A DNA stretch of 64,000 bases from the NCBI GenBank assembly GCA_008711295.1, contig VUYV01000015.1:7805035-7869034 (forward strand), in the 5' to 3' direction. The position numbers were made by a program, and so were the translations under genes. Source of the stretch: Anarhynchus alexandrinus (taxonomy: Eukaryota > Chordata > Aves > Charadriiformes > Charadriidae). Of this stretch, positions 23,698 to 36,818 are shown piece by piece (positions within the stretch are counted from its first letter, which is position 1; the number at the start of each line of letters is the position of its first letter). The notes under the pieces were generated by a model. The model was not told the origin of the DNA and made no database searches. It saw only the letters and a program-made list of their open reading frames with translations.

Positions 23698-26375
23698 AAG
23701 TAATGACATTAGGGCACAGGGAGAGAAATCAGGGAGGTTTTTGTCTTACGGTTACACGGGAGCGCTGTCACATCTTCTGGAGAAATAAAATTTGAAGTCT
23801 TTAAGACACTGCAAACGTCTCCGTCAAGCAGGTCTCTGCTTCTGCTGAAGGTAGGACTTTGGTGGGTTACCTTACGCCATCCAGCATTGGTCTCCCCAAT
23901 GTGTTAACCCGAATTAATAGCTTTTGTTCCGTAATAATTCACTTTTTTTCCTGTTTACACCGAGAGCTCACTACTTCAGCGATGGCCCCTGCCCGAAAAC
24001 ACACAGGACCCAGAAGGAGGATGTAAAGTAAAACTCATCCTTGCAAAACTAAACACATTTCAATACAAAATTAAATGGTTTTGCCCTTTAGACAATCGCG
24101 CTGACATGTTTTTACCAAAGCATCATGCTGCTATTTTAGGATATTAACCTCCTCTTATCAATCTCCTCTTGACAGGTGAGAACAGGGAAAGATCTTTTTT
24201 TGTAAAGGGCCATCTTGAAATGTAGGGATAAAATTCAGCGTAAGGGCTGAAGAGCTCCTAAACGGGTCGAAGCTGCTTGAATTTGCCTTGCGTGTCTTAT
24301 ACCCCAGGAGCAAAAGATGTTTCTAGGACTACTCAGAAAAGGAACGTTCAGACTATACAGGGAGACATTTGCAACAGAGACGGGTCCTGGTTTTTTTTTT
24401 ATGACCCCCCCTTTGCCTGCCCCAGAGCTCTGCCCTGGAATGCCTACGATCCCAGTCTGTCAGCCGAAAACAGACATCAGAGTCTTCGCAACCGCAGCGT
24501 TTCACCAGGAAGGCTATTTTTTAGCCTTGTATAAAAAAAGGAAGGAGCTGATTTTGCATGAGCGAAACCTCGATACGTCTCTCCCGCCGTTGGCGAAAAC
24601 ATCCAGCGGCAGCTCGGGAGCTGTAAAGAGGGGCACACGTGCCACCGCAGCCCCTGGCCCTGGCTGGCGTGATTCCAGCGGGATTAGCTCTAAAAGCAAA
24701 CCCGATCCACGGGGATACGATCACCCACGCCGTCCGCCCCCTCCAGGATGCTGCTGCGGACCCGGGAGGTCAGCACAAGCCTGATTCCCCGCGGCGCTGA
24801 GCATCTCTCCCGTCGCTGGTACGGCGGTGGCCACCACCAGGTACCAAAAATCATACGGGAAAGGCTCAGCTCTCACATTACCCATCTGGTTAGGAGGCTT
24901 TTTAGGATGCCTCTTAAGCATCCTTATTAAAATACCATCAAGACAGCTGGATTGTTTTTTTTGACCCTGCGTGGGAGCGGTGCAGTGCCGGTCTGCCGGA
25001 GGGGAGTTGACAGGTCATTATTGCGCGTCCTACAAATTCCCTGAGCCCTTAAGGAAACTCCAACACTGTGATGGTTTATCAGTTTGTAGGTCGGAAAAGG
25101 AAATTCTTTCCATCGAGATAACGATTCTATTCCTTTCTGGCAAATGAGAGTTTCTGCTTCATACAGGGCCGCTGGAAGAAGCGGAGCCGGCACAAGGATG
25201 GGACCCGTCACTCACGAGTCAACCGAAAGACGCCGTCGTAGCCGACAGGAGCGTCTGCACGAATTGTAAGGAGCCCGAAACTGCTCCTTTGAGAGACAGA
25301 GAGAGAAAGAAAAGAAAAAAAAAAAAAAAGCAGCAAAACTGCAGGAGAAACAAAATCTATTTGTAAACCCCAGGCGGCGTCGAGACGAGGCAGCCGGCGC
25401 AGGAGCGCAGCGATGATAATGGAGCCTGATGGATAGTTCACAGGATTATTAGATACCCTCCAACTCAAATATGCTGAGGAGCCAATTATTTAATGCTAAG
25501 GACAGTGCAAAGGGATGTTTAATAAGCTGAATCACTCCGGGATTGTAAAAGCTCAAGGGACCAAACCCCCGCTGGTGTAAATCAGGAAAGCCAGCGTGAT
25601 AAAACACGCGGTGCTTCAGGTACCCGCCGGTCCCCGCGGTTATCACCGACTCCGCCAGGGATGGGGTGGGAGGGGAAACGCAGCTGGATTTAGGGAGCGG
25701 ATGGGTGCGAGGGCTCCCCGGGGAACATGGTCCAACACCTCCGGGCTGGCGATCGCAGCCGGTGGCCTTCCAGGCCGTCTTGTTTACAGGCGAGGGGGGT
25801 TGCTGCTCCCGGGGAAGATAAGCTGAGTTTATTTTCTGGATGATTGCAGAGAGGCAGAAGGGAGGGAGTGGGAGGTGTGGGAGCCACAGAGGAGTTCGGT
25901 CTCCGCTCCGGCCCCTGATTAACACGTGTTTTGGAGTCAGCGATGATCCCTGGGAACAAAGCATCGCTTCTCGGGCTCTTCTGCTTGGGGGGAAGCCCAG
26001 GTCTCAGCACCCTCCCTGCCCGCCTTGCCAGGCGGTGACCCTGCAGACACACCGTCCCCTCACCTGAGCTCCTCTTGCAGCCAGAGGACACACTTCTAGC
26101 TCATCCTAGGGTGGATGCCCAAACCAGATCAGATGCAACATGGGCTAAAAATGCCCTCACTCACTATACAGGGCCGCTACATTGTTAAACGTCTGAAGAA
26201 GAGTCCTACCGAAGCCCCTTCTCATCTCTGCCCGTGTCACCTTCTTCCTCCTCTTTCCATACCTATACTGAGCTGACGTGAGTCTTAAAATCTCCATCTC
26301 CCCATGATCCACACACCACCAGCACCACTCCTGCACATCCACGTAGTCCAGGCTACAGCACAGACCCAGGAATAG
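23698..26375. other. No gene recognised; contains CpG-rich pockets
   Basis: No repeat was identified apart from an A-rich run at 25296-25330 (GAGAGAAAGAAAAG followed by A17). CpG density is high at 24560-24835 and in pieces of 25180-25830. Open frames of up to 171 codons in this GC-rich stretch are overlapping and not recognised. Confidence 0.5.
24560..24835. other. CpG-rich pocket
   Basis: About 27 CpG sites were counted by eye in roughly 275 bases, including CCCGCCG, CCGTCCGCC and CCGCGGCG. Similar but shorter clusters follow at 25185-25265, 25375-25420 and 25595-25660. This may be a small CpG island or enhancer. I see no core promoter motif that would fix a transcription start. Confidence 0.35.
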
Positions 26376-26596
26376 GTATAAGGAAGAAATGTTTTACGCT
26401 GACGGTGGTGAGACACTGGCCCAGGTTGCCCAGAGAGGTGGGAGATGCCCCATCCCTGGAAACGTTCAGGGTCAGGTTGGAGGGGGCTCTGAGCAACCTC
26501 ACCTAGTGGAAGGTGTCCCTGCTTATAGCAGGGGGGTTGGACTAGACGGCCTTTGAAGGTCCCTTCCAACCCAAACCATGCTGTGATTCTATGATA
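26376..26596 (+). mobile_element. CR1 LINE fragment, 3' tail
   Basis: It starts at AGGAAGAAATGTTTTACGCT, encodes VVRHWPRLPREVGDAPSLET and then runs to the 3' UTR (GTTGGACTAGACGGCCTTTG) and tail GCTGTGATTCTATGAT. This is the GDAPSLETFQ subfamily. Confidence 0.93.
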
Positions 26597-29500
26597 ACCC
26601 AGCACCGAGGTGCTCCTGAGCATCCGTAGCACAGGTGCAGTGCGGGGACCAGGGCAGATGTGGGGATTCGGTCCCAGACGGATGGGGACCTGTGAGGACT
26701 CACTGCACGGCTCTGCTAAGGGTTTGGCCAGTGCAAACCAGGCAGTTGCTCATGAGAAGACAGCGTAAAAAAACCGGCCTCCCGCCTGGTGCAATGAAAG
26801 GCTAACTCGGTTCAGCAACATCAACTCAGGATCTGGCTCTGGCGCATCCGAACCAGCTCAGATGATAAAAAAAGGATGCTCCTTTCTTCCTATTCAAGAA
26901 CTCTAGGCAAACACCCAAGCCACAGCCTCCTCCTGCGTGACAGCTGCAGAAAACAGGTCTGGAGAGGACCTTGAAATGTCACCCAGATCGCAGCCCCGTG
27001 ACTGGGTCTGCAACGGGGCCAAGCACAACAAAAGCCAAAAGCACTCCAAGCATTAACAAATATTGTTGCTCAGCGCACTCCCGTGCAGCTGCCAGCATAT
27101 CTGCCGCCTGCTCCTTCCAGCACTGCCGCCCAGAGAACACAAGTATTTATGAGAGCATCTTCTACGGATTTACAGAAGGAGCAATTAGCGGTTCGGTCTT
27201 TGACAATAGCAGAGAATCATGATGGTGTTAAAGCTGATTTGTGCTGATCCATCAACACTATACACTACCTCCTCTCCCTCAGTAACTGAAGGGCGGGATC
27301 AGACCCGCAAGACCCCAGAAAGACACCAGGACAGCCACTTCCTACTCCTCAACTCTCGTCCTGCTCGCGAGGAGCCACCAGCTGGCCCCGCAAAGCCACC
27401 AGCTCAGCACACCCGAATGTGTACTCACCGGTACCCTTGTTTTCGTTTCAAATCTGCGGTGATGCTCCCTTTGCTCCTCTGACCATTTCCTAAGGAACAA
27501 TGGAGAGAGAAAAAAAGACAAAAACATTCATCAGATCCAGAACTGAGCTTCTGGTTAAGAAAGGCCAACTCTGGAAGAACCTTCTGCCAGATGTTGAGAA
27601 ACCACTGAACAAGGCCTGCTCCTGCTCTCCTACCACCCGGTTTTCCACGGTCAGTTCAGCCGTTTCTCTGCTCATCACCCTTCTCTCATGCCTGTATCAC
27701 AAAATCACCTAGCAACACCACGCCATGGAGGTGCAAACCCAACCCATCCTCCCGCTGTATCACATCTCCTCCTGCGACAGCTGGAAGATGAACAGTACAG
27801 AAATGGATCCCATCAAAGCAGTGTTGGCTGCTTCACCCATCCCACCCCCCAGATAAACATTACATCTTGGTCCCTTTGGGATTATCAATTTCCAGTGTCT
27901 TCCTACACACATAGTTTGGTTGTCAGTGGTAGCTCGGTGGTACCTGCAGTGGTACCCACAACAAACCCACATCCCACAGGTGATGGGGTGCAGAGGGGGA
28001 AGGCATATGAGTGGCATCCACTCATGTCTGCCCATAGAAGTTCTCCGCCCGTCTTAGCTTGGGAAAAACTTTGGAAAAATGAAGCTCTACAGCAGCTCCT
28101 GGCCATCACATTGCACTTGCAAATGATGGAGACAGTGGGCTGGTGTTTCTGAACAGGCAGCCGACACCTCCACGCAGGAGGTGTTGAGTAGGACTGTCAC
28201 CAGCACATGCTAGAGGAGATAACGAAGCACGCCGATGGCCACTAATGCAGGCTACGTGTGGCTGGAGGTGGGCAGGTCTCAGAGCATGGGCGTGCTCTGG
28301 GGGTCCTGACTCCACTTTAGCACAAACTCAAGGTGTGAGACTCCTACCAGCGGGCAGCCATCATATTAACAGGGTCCAGAGCTCCCCTAGTACAGCTGGG
28401 GGTGGAGGCCCAGGTCTCCTCCTGGGTAAGGACAGAGAGGAAGACCACTGCGGCCGTTACAAGACCAGGGCAGCTGCGCACACATGCTATGGGAGCGCAT
28501 AGCTGGAAATTGCTCCTGTGGTTCAGCAGTCACCTGGACAAGAGGTAACTACACACAAAAGAAACTATGAGCTCACGATCTGGGGTATTTTCCCCAAAAT
28601 GGCACCACCAGCTCACATCTCTCCTTAAACCTGAGTTTCTACCTGAGTTTTGGCTGGGATAAACGGGTTCCAACCAACTGGTGGAAGCTGCAAGGGAAAA
28701 GGGATCTCTCGGCCAAGGTTTAGTGGTGTGCAGTCAACTGGAAGTCACTCAAAGTGAGGAAACGGCTGTTTATTGCTGGCAGTCCCCGAATTTGCCGTGT
28801 TTGACACAGGCAGAGCCAACGCAGTGCATTCCCATTTGGTAAATCTTACATGAGAAGGTTGGAAGCAAGGTGAGGAGATACTTGCTATCATGGGGAGCTG
28901 GAGACGGAGATGCTGCCTCCTCTTCCCGGGGTCCCCAAGCAGGTCCCGACTGAATCAATCACCCCAGCATCTCCTCCATGCCTTCTCCAGGTAGCCCTTG
29001 GCACAAGTTTACTGCGGCAGGGTCCACCAGCACTAGTTCCCACTCCCTGTGACACAGGCAAGCAACTGGGAACCCTCTCCCACCTTCTCCTTCCTTTTAT
29101 ATGGAGGCTGTATCCACTTGTGGCTTGTGTCACCCTTTATGGGATTCTCTCTCATGGGAAAGTGCCAACAATATTTTTCAAGTCAAGGTGACACCTGGAT
29201 GACTGTCCCAGAACCGAGGAACCAAGGGGCTCTGACCACCTTACCCATTTTATTAAACTGGTAAGATAATTGCTGTGCGTGCGCGCTCAAGGAGCAGAGA
29301 AAAACCGCAACGGGTAACCTTTGCGATGGTCTGTATTTTTCCTTTTCGTGCTTCTACAACCATCGGTACGAGGACATTTAGGCAGTAAGCAATGCACGGA
29401 GCGCAGGTGACTGGTAGAGCACATGGTGGCTGCAGAGCAGCCCGGTGACGGCAGCCGTGAAGGCTGGCCAAGCTCCGGGGCCATGATCAGCCCCAACAAG

Positions 29501-32500
29501 GGGACTTCTCTGCAGCTAATGAGTCCATCTGCTTTTGAGAGCATCCAGCTGCTCTGACCTTGTGCACTTAAGCGCGACCTCCTTCCTCAGCCCCGGCCCC
29601 AGTTCAGATCATTAGCTGACGAGTAACCGCCACCGCCGAGGACTAATGGCTCGTTTGCCGCTCAACAGCCAAAAGTGATCAGCAAGGGGGCAAAGAGCTT
29701 AACGCAGGCCACCGTCGACATGCCCACGTGGGTGAGCGCCATCGTCTTTATTTTGGGCAAAATTCCCAGGGAAAGCTGCAAAAATCCTGCAGTGCCCTGG
29801 CCTCATGCCGGAGCTCATCAGCTCCACTAAAGTCGATGCACAACCTCCTCCCGGCGTCAGGGCAGGGGCTGGCACCGCGTTTCCCTTGAGCGATGCTGGG
29901 CTTCAGCTTTAACTTCTACTTAAAGTTGTCTCTTTCTCTCTACTGGCAGAGTCCTGCATTGCGGCTTCTCCCCGTGGCAAGGAGAACTCAGGGACACCAC
30001 AGTTTGCAAGGCAACATCTAAAAAAATCACTGTTTGTGGCTCGGGAGAATCCTCACAGATGAGGCTATAAATGGGGTGTTTCTGGGCTAAGCAAAGGCTG
30101 CACATGAATTACGGTTTGATTAACTCATTTCCATGAGGAGGGGTCTGAAGACCAGTGCCTGTGAACAACCACACTCGTGGTCCACCTTCCGAGTCAGCAA
30201 ACAGGGAGCCAGGGAGGATGCCCTGGTGCCCTTGAAGCATTGTCCAAAATAGGATGGGCATCGCTGAGAGCAGCCCAGGCTTCCTTCTCCCATTCCCAAA
30301 ACACATGCGGGATGAAAAGCTCTAAAGCAAACAGGCTTGCCTGTGGCTTCCCCCTCAGCCACAAGGTCCCTTTTAGCTTCTTGAGGTGGTTTCGAGATGA
30401 ATCGAACACACCCTCCCGGATATGACGTTAAGGTTTCTAATTACCCTTCTTGAATACATCACTAACGTGCCACATCAGCTCACTTGCAGGTCCGTTCCTC
30501 CCACCACGTGTCTCTAGAAGGGGAGCTTCTGCCTCTCTTTAGCACGCTGACCTCTCCATCCCCTGGCTGGGGTGAGCTGCTGGGAAGGATGGTCCCCAAG
30601 CAGCCTTGTGATGGGGAATGCTTGTCCTGCTCTTGAGGTCAACGCCACATGACAAAACAGCCCTTCTCCGGGGTGTCTACACTGGGGACAGCCCTACCCT
30701 CAACAGAACAAACACTCACATACTCCTAATGGACCATCTCCCAAGGAGTCCACCCATGCTCTAGCCCTGAGCAGCCAGCAGCTTGAACTTAGCTCACCTG
30801 AAGCACACTGTGGCCCTGGTTCCATCACCACATTAGACCCCCTACGCTATCCAAGACCTGCGGGTGGCTTTGCCAGATATGAGCTTGGACCTTCATCCCT
30901 CTTGATTGACAGATGGAGACTAAGTAATATGTCTTAGGGTAAAACTAGACACTTATGTCTAGCAGCTGAACCATGACCTACACGTGTGGTGGCTGTCCCA
31001 GCTCTTAATGCAGCCCATGGGGATGCAGTCAGCACAACATGGGGTGTTTGGAGAGCCGTGCAGTTACTCAAACATCAGTATCTACTTTGGGGTGTGAAAC
31101 ACCCTCCAGACTTCACTGACCAAACATCTGTCTGCTGTAACATAAGATTAGGCACTGAGTTCATATTTTTGTCTTCCACTGCAGGCCACCTCCACCTCCT
31201 GGTCCAAGTTTCAATAGCTCCAAACTAAAGCCCATTTGCATGAGAAGAGGATGCCCTCCAGCTCTGCGCTCTCCGGCCCCTGCGGTGATGAGCGGCACCG
31301 TCCTACTTCCAGCATGGTTACCCGTGTTTGTGTGCCTCCTGCATCATCTCGTTGAAGAGAATATATTTGACGAAGAAAGAAGAAGGAACAACTGATATGC
31401 AAACCCACGTCATGAATCATTCACCAAATGGAATTTGCTCTCTAGTTTTCAAATAATCTCGGAGGTTGCTTCCAAAGTGCCGTTTGCAAGCCCTCTGTTA
31501 ATCTGGAGAGCAGATGCTGCTACAGGCTGTATTACAGCATCTTCAATAAATCCCCATCAAATATTACTTTAAAATGCCCAGGACTTTTGCAATCAGTTGT
31601 TTGGGTTTTTTTCATCTTCTTGACATATCTGAAAACCAAACATCATAAAACACCTTTGCTGTGATTCAGCTTTAATGAACGAGCCTAAGCCTCGGGAAGA
31701 GCTCATTTCACATCTCCCCTCACGCCCGGGTGACCCCAGGATCCTCCCAGAGGACTCTGCCCATTTCCTTCATATGCTCTCAAGAGTCTTTGACCTCAGC
31801 AGACGCATTAGTGAATCAGGAAGGTCCCAGAACCATTTTCTAGCAGGCTTAATAACTGCAAGCAAAATACGGAGCTGCAGGCAAACACTGCCATGTTGTC
31901 AGAGAGAAATGAGGGTGAACCCTGGCTTCAGTGAAGATGCGGAGAAAACTATGAAGTGCTGCCTTCCCGTCCCAGCCTGAGCGTCTGAGGTGACCCAATA
32001 GTGATTAAACGACAGACTGGCCCCTTTACCACCTACAAAAATAAAGCCATGGCTTCCTTTAGCAGTGCTCACCGGTCAGGCAGGCAGACCAGCGTGGCCT
32101 CATCCCTTCTGGAGGTGCATGGAGGTCGGTAAGAAGACATCTGACCATGGTGCATCAGGACCTGCAGCGCAATCACAGAGTCTGGCCACGGTGGAACACC
32201 AGAGCACACGACATCAGGTGTGCAAAACCCATGTCACGGTGCCTTTTGGTGATAATTCTCCTTCCAGCCATTCAGTTTTATGCTGAGATACTGAAATGCG
32301 TGGTGGGAAGGAGACACTCACGGTCACAGGGTCACAAACCCTGAGTGTATCTGAAGAAAAATGCTGGTTAGCTAAACCGGGCTAGTTAGCTAGACTCCCT
32401 TCATCAGCAAAGGAGAGAAGCCACAGCAAGATCCAGCTGATCTCAACTAGACATCTCCCTTAGGAGAAGAGAAACCCTACCGCTGATATTGTGCCTACTG

Positions 32501-33796
32501 CTCTCCATCAACGGCGAAGGCAGCCCGGGCAACTAGGGAAGAGATGGCCACCATCCAGGTATCTAAATGTGGACAGATGAATCCCACCTTACCAAAAAAT
32601 ATCCTGCTGAGCTAAAAACCCCATTTGTGTCAACTAACAGAGCAACTTCAGAGCCTGAGCCCCGCTGAAAGTCTGTGTTGCCTCAAACAGGGCAATGTCC
32701 TGGAGAAGCCCACCGGAGTCAAGGGAAGCAAGTCACCCACGTCCCTGCAGAAAACCCCACCTGGCAAACGTCCTTTGAAAAGGCACTTCCATCATGCACG
32801 GCCACGTGTGGGTGTTTCATCGCCTAGGAGAGTGTTTGTGATGATTATTGCCGTTTTTAATAGCGACTCCTTTTTGTGTATGGATAAAGGCTGCTTTGGC
32901 AGCTGATGGTGGCCACGTGGGCGGATGCTGGCAGCACCCACGGTAGATGTTGGGGTGCCACACGGGCAGAGCAGCAGCACAGGGCTCTCCTTGCTGGACC
33001 AGGGCTTGCCAGGGACTGCGTTTTCCAGCCAAAAATGCCCTGAGACAGCTCATCCCTCCCGACCCGGGGAGAAACGAGTGCGTGGATCGTGCTCAGGAGG
33101 AGGAGTGGCCTGGCTACGTCTTTGGGCTGACATCCGTTCCCATCTCCGGCCCTCCATTTTCCCCTTCCTGTGTGAAAATGGAAACAATGATGTCGGCCGT
33201 GGTTGGAAAGGGCTTTGAAATCTACAGATTTCAAGTGGTAGATAAGATGGAGCTGCGTTATTCTAGTAATGGAGGGAGAGGGAAAGCCAGTAAAGGGGGG
33301 AAAAACCCCACGTAATAAATAATCGTCTATAAACTACATAAATCGAATGCATGAAAAAACCCAATCTTCTGAGAAGCAGCTGCTTCATTCTGTACTGTTG
33401 ATAGCATCAATATAAGAGGGGAAATTACCACCTTGTGTTCTGCAACACATCACACCGGCTTTCCTTTAAAAACTCTAATGTCCCCTGATTGCAAAGTCAA
33501 TTTAAAATTTACCATAAACCGCAGAATCTCATAAACTTTACAACCTCAATCACACTCACTCAGTGCTTTCGCCCAGATCAAACGCACAGGCACCCGCTTC
33601 GCTCTCCGATGCGGCTATACGATGACATGCTGCAGACAGCAGACAGGAGAGCAGACCAGGGCATCACAGTGGAGATGTGCCTGTCCTGGCCAGCCCGGTG
33701 GAAAAGAAGTCAGGTTGGAAACGGCTCTGTTGGAAGTACCCTCAGATCTCCAGGAGAAAGCTCATCCCATGTACCAGCAGGACGAAGGGTAACCAG
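26597..33796. other. 7.2 kb with no recognised gene or repeat
   Basis: This is the longest interval free of CR1 in the window. I see no exon, RNA gene or recognisable old repeat. Frames up to 154 codons (27688-28152 plus) lack known motifs. There are no long microsatellites. Confidence 0.45.
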
Positions 33797-34013
33797 AAGT
33801 ATGATTTACGCTGAGGGTGGTGAGACGCTGGCCCAGGTTGCCCAGAGAGGTGGTTGATGCTCCATGCCTGGAAACATTCCAGGTCAGGTTGGATGGGGCT
33901 CTGAGCAACCTGATCTAGTTGAAGATGTCCCTGCTCATGGCAGGGGACTTGAACTAGATGGCCTTTGAAGGTCCCTTCCAACCCAAACCACTCCGGTTCT
34001 ATGCTTCTATAAC
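33797..34013 (+). mobile_element. CR1 LINE fragment, 3' tail
   Basis: It starts at TGATTTACGCTGAGGGTGGT and encodes the RRWPRLPREVVDAPCLETFQ-like end of ORF2. The 3' UTR (CTGCTCATGGCAGG, ACTAGATGGCCTTTGAAGG) ends in a decayed GTTCTATGCTTCTATAA tail. It belongs to the same subfamily as 26.4 and 49.3 kb but is more diverged. Confidence 0.92.
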
Positions 34014-35990
34014 CAAATACGATGTGACCTTGAGTGCAGCTGGGGAGCTGTAGCTCTGGAGCACTCAATGTGGGACCACCATCCCATGATGCTGAGCCAA
34101 CCTCCCTTCTTGCACTGGGACACACCTAAAATTCAGCTGGTTTTTGAGCCATTTTGCAGAGTCTGATGCAAAATCCTAAGATATTTCCCTCAGCCCAGGT
34201 TTTCTCCAGAAATTTAAGCCCATGTAGATCCTGCAGGGAAGATGGGGTGAGTTTTTAACACAGGGAAGGAGCATGCAGTTCCACCCATGGGGGAGTTGAT
34301 TGTTCGCTCTTGCAAGCACGGCTTCCACTCATGGGCTGAAGAGGGAAAATTAATTAGGCTCCTAGTTTTGCTTCCTACATGAAACTAACTCCTTTTGCTT
34401 CTGATTAAAGTGTTGTCACTGTGACAGAAAGCCCATCTCTCTGAAGGGGTACACAGGATTTCGGTTGAAGCAACAGAAAAAAGCTGCGTACTTCAAGATG
34501 CACTTCCCCACCATCCAGAAAACACTTCTCTCAATGCCAGGGGTATTCACGCACCCTATAAGCTCTGGCTTAAAATCCTCCCCAGATTCACCCTCAGCTC
34601 AGAATCAGAGGATATATTCAGGGAAGAGTGTCATTTGGTTTTTTTTTTGCAATCAGCCGCTCGCATTTGCGACTGACTTAAATTGCAATGAGACGGACGC
34701 TTGAAGAAGAAGCAAGGGTTAAACCCGGAGCAAGGAAGAGGACAGGCAGGACTCGGGGATGAAGCAGTTGATCAAAGGGTAGCTCAGAAGTTATTTAAAA
34801 ATAAACCAGAAAGTAGAACTTCCAGGCAGTTGCCGCTGTAATTACAATGCAGACAACGGAGCCATGGTGCTGTTAAGGTTACTGGATTTTCCTAGCAGCT
34901 GTGTTTAATTTACTTAAAACATGCAAAGCCATCAGGTCAGATCCCATTAGCAGAATCACTCCAGAGCACTGCAAGAGCCTGGCCAGTCCGGCGCTGCAGA
35001 AATGAGGAGGGCAAAACACAAATGTAAAATGCCCCTGAAGAAGTGAAAGAGATTCACGTGATGGCCAACATCAACATGGCCGGGTGGTCGGTCCCTCCTG
35101 CTCATCAAAGGACCTGTCCCTCTCCTCCCACCAGAAGCCATCTACTGATGTGGTCTCCTAAGGCCAGAGAGGGAAAGGCAACGCTAAGATCACCAAAGCC
35201 AGAAATCAGTGCAAATATCTCTCCTGGCTGTAATGGAGAAGGTACCTGAGAAATCTGGGATCAAGCATTTAGGAAAGTCCTTTGAATGTGCTTTTCCATA
35301 ACCCAGGTTCTCTGTGTGCCCTGCAACCTTTTTATGAACACATACGATGTCACACCTGGATCCCTCTACTCTCCGAGCATTCACGTTGCCTTAGAGAGGA
35401 GATCCGCTTCTCCCAAACCGTGTGAGATGGGAGCTTGGTGGGTTTGTGGGGTCAGGCTTCCACCTCTGGAGCTTTGTTCACACATACCGAATTGGGGCCA
35501 CATGATTCATCAGGAGCCTTTCCAAAACACAGGACCAAAAACTAAAACCTCCTTGTCAGGAAAAAACTTCTAGAGATCTTTTTCTGTTTGTTCCCCCCCT
35601 CCCCGTTCATTTAACATTGGCTCAACACTCTCTTCACCGAAGGGAACATTAAGATTTCATCCACCATTCGTGGCTCCTACCAGCTCAATTCTATTTCTAA
35701 AATTAGCATCCTGAGCTATTTAATTGCTAGAACGAAAGGTGTTAGATCATGCTTGGTCCCTACATACCACTGTAAGTGCTTCTGCAGCCACCTACAACCA
35801 CCTCAAAGTCAACCATGGACTGAAGCTCAAATGCATCCTGTTCCACTAAGCCCTACCCAGCAGAGCGATGCAGCTTTAACCTGCGCTGATACTGAAAGGA
35901 AGAGAGCTGAAGACAAGGACAGAGCAGAACGTGCCACGGGCTCCCTTCTGCATGTGACCCAGATAGGAAGTTATGCCTACAGAGAACAGG
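34014..35990. other. No gene recognised
   Basis: Unique-looking intergenic sequence. No repeat, exon or RNA gene could be supported. There is a T run near 34640-34650. Confidence 0.5.
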
Positions 35991-36148
35991 AAAATAAAAT
36001 AAAATAAAATAAAATAAAATAAAATAAAATAAAATAAAATAAAATGAAATAAAATAAAGTAAAATAAAATAAAATAATTAATATAGAATAATTAATATAA
36101 AATAACAAATATGAAATAATTAATATAAAATAATTGATAGAAAATAGT
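35991..36148. repeat. (AAAAT)n microsatellite grading into AT-rich repeats
   Basis: About 17 pentamers of AAAAT run from 35991 to 36075, with single-base changes (AAAATGAAAT, AAAGTAAAAT) towards the 3' end. They pass into longer degenerate units built on ATTAATATAAAATA up to about 36148. The shift from a clean pentamer to a roughly 18-base unit suggests an array that expanded, mutated and partly re-duplicated. The preceding GAACAGG shows no obvious retroposon body. Confidence 0.93.
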
Positions 36149-36818
36149 GTGAAGCAATGGGGTTTTTTATGGGAACTCTGAAAACATCCAACCAAACTGC
36201 ATTATCCCCATTGACAAGGACTGGCACTTCTTGCCACCAGAAGCCTTCCTGAAATCAGCAGCTCCTGGCCCTGGAGTTGCTGGAACAGCTTAAGATCACT
36301 GTTCCAACACAAAGTCATCCTTCATGGTTTAGAAAGGTGTGAGACTTATTTGCATAAAAAATGACAAGGCAGAGATACAGATTTCTGACAGATGCCCCCC
36401 CCCCTCCCCTTTTAAAGAAATCTATTTATTCCGAGTGAATCGTCTCTTCTCCAGATAAATGGTGTTTGTAGTCAGTTTAGCTCGGCGAGATATGCATTCT
36501 TTTGCATGCCCATAATGAATTTTCACAGCTAGAGCCCTAATCCAGTCTAGTCATGGAGGGTTTATCAGGACCTCTTATTTTATTTCCACCGGTAAATGGG
36601 AATTGCTTTCCTTATCGCTATCTAGAAGCACCTGAGTGATTTTTGCTTCATATTTCCTATCCCACTGGAATCCAGGATGCGGTGTTGTCGGATACTGTAC
36701 AATTGTCACTCATGTTAGTTGCCTTTTTATTTTAATTTGCTGGATTTATTGCTGCTTTTTTTATTTATTTATTTTTAAAGAGATTTGACTTTAAGATCTG
36801 AATCCCTCTTTGCTCCCC
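36149..36818. other. No gene recognised; possible conserved non-coding block
   Basis: AT-rich sequence with an exact octamer ATTTGCAT at 36348-36355, and TATGCATTCTTTTGCATGCC (36491-36510) directly followed by CATAATGAAT. Such POU/homeobox-like sites are often seen in conserved enhancers but are also common by chance. A C run (36396-36410) and TTTATTTATTTATTTTT (36761-36775) are also present. Confidence 0.35.
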
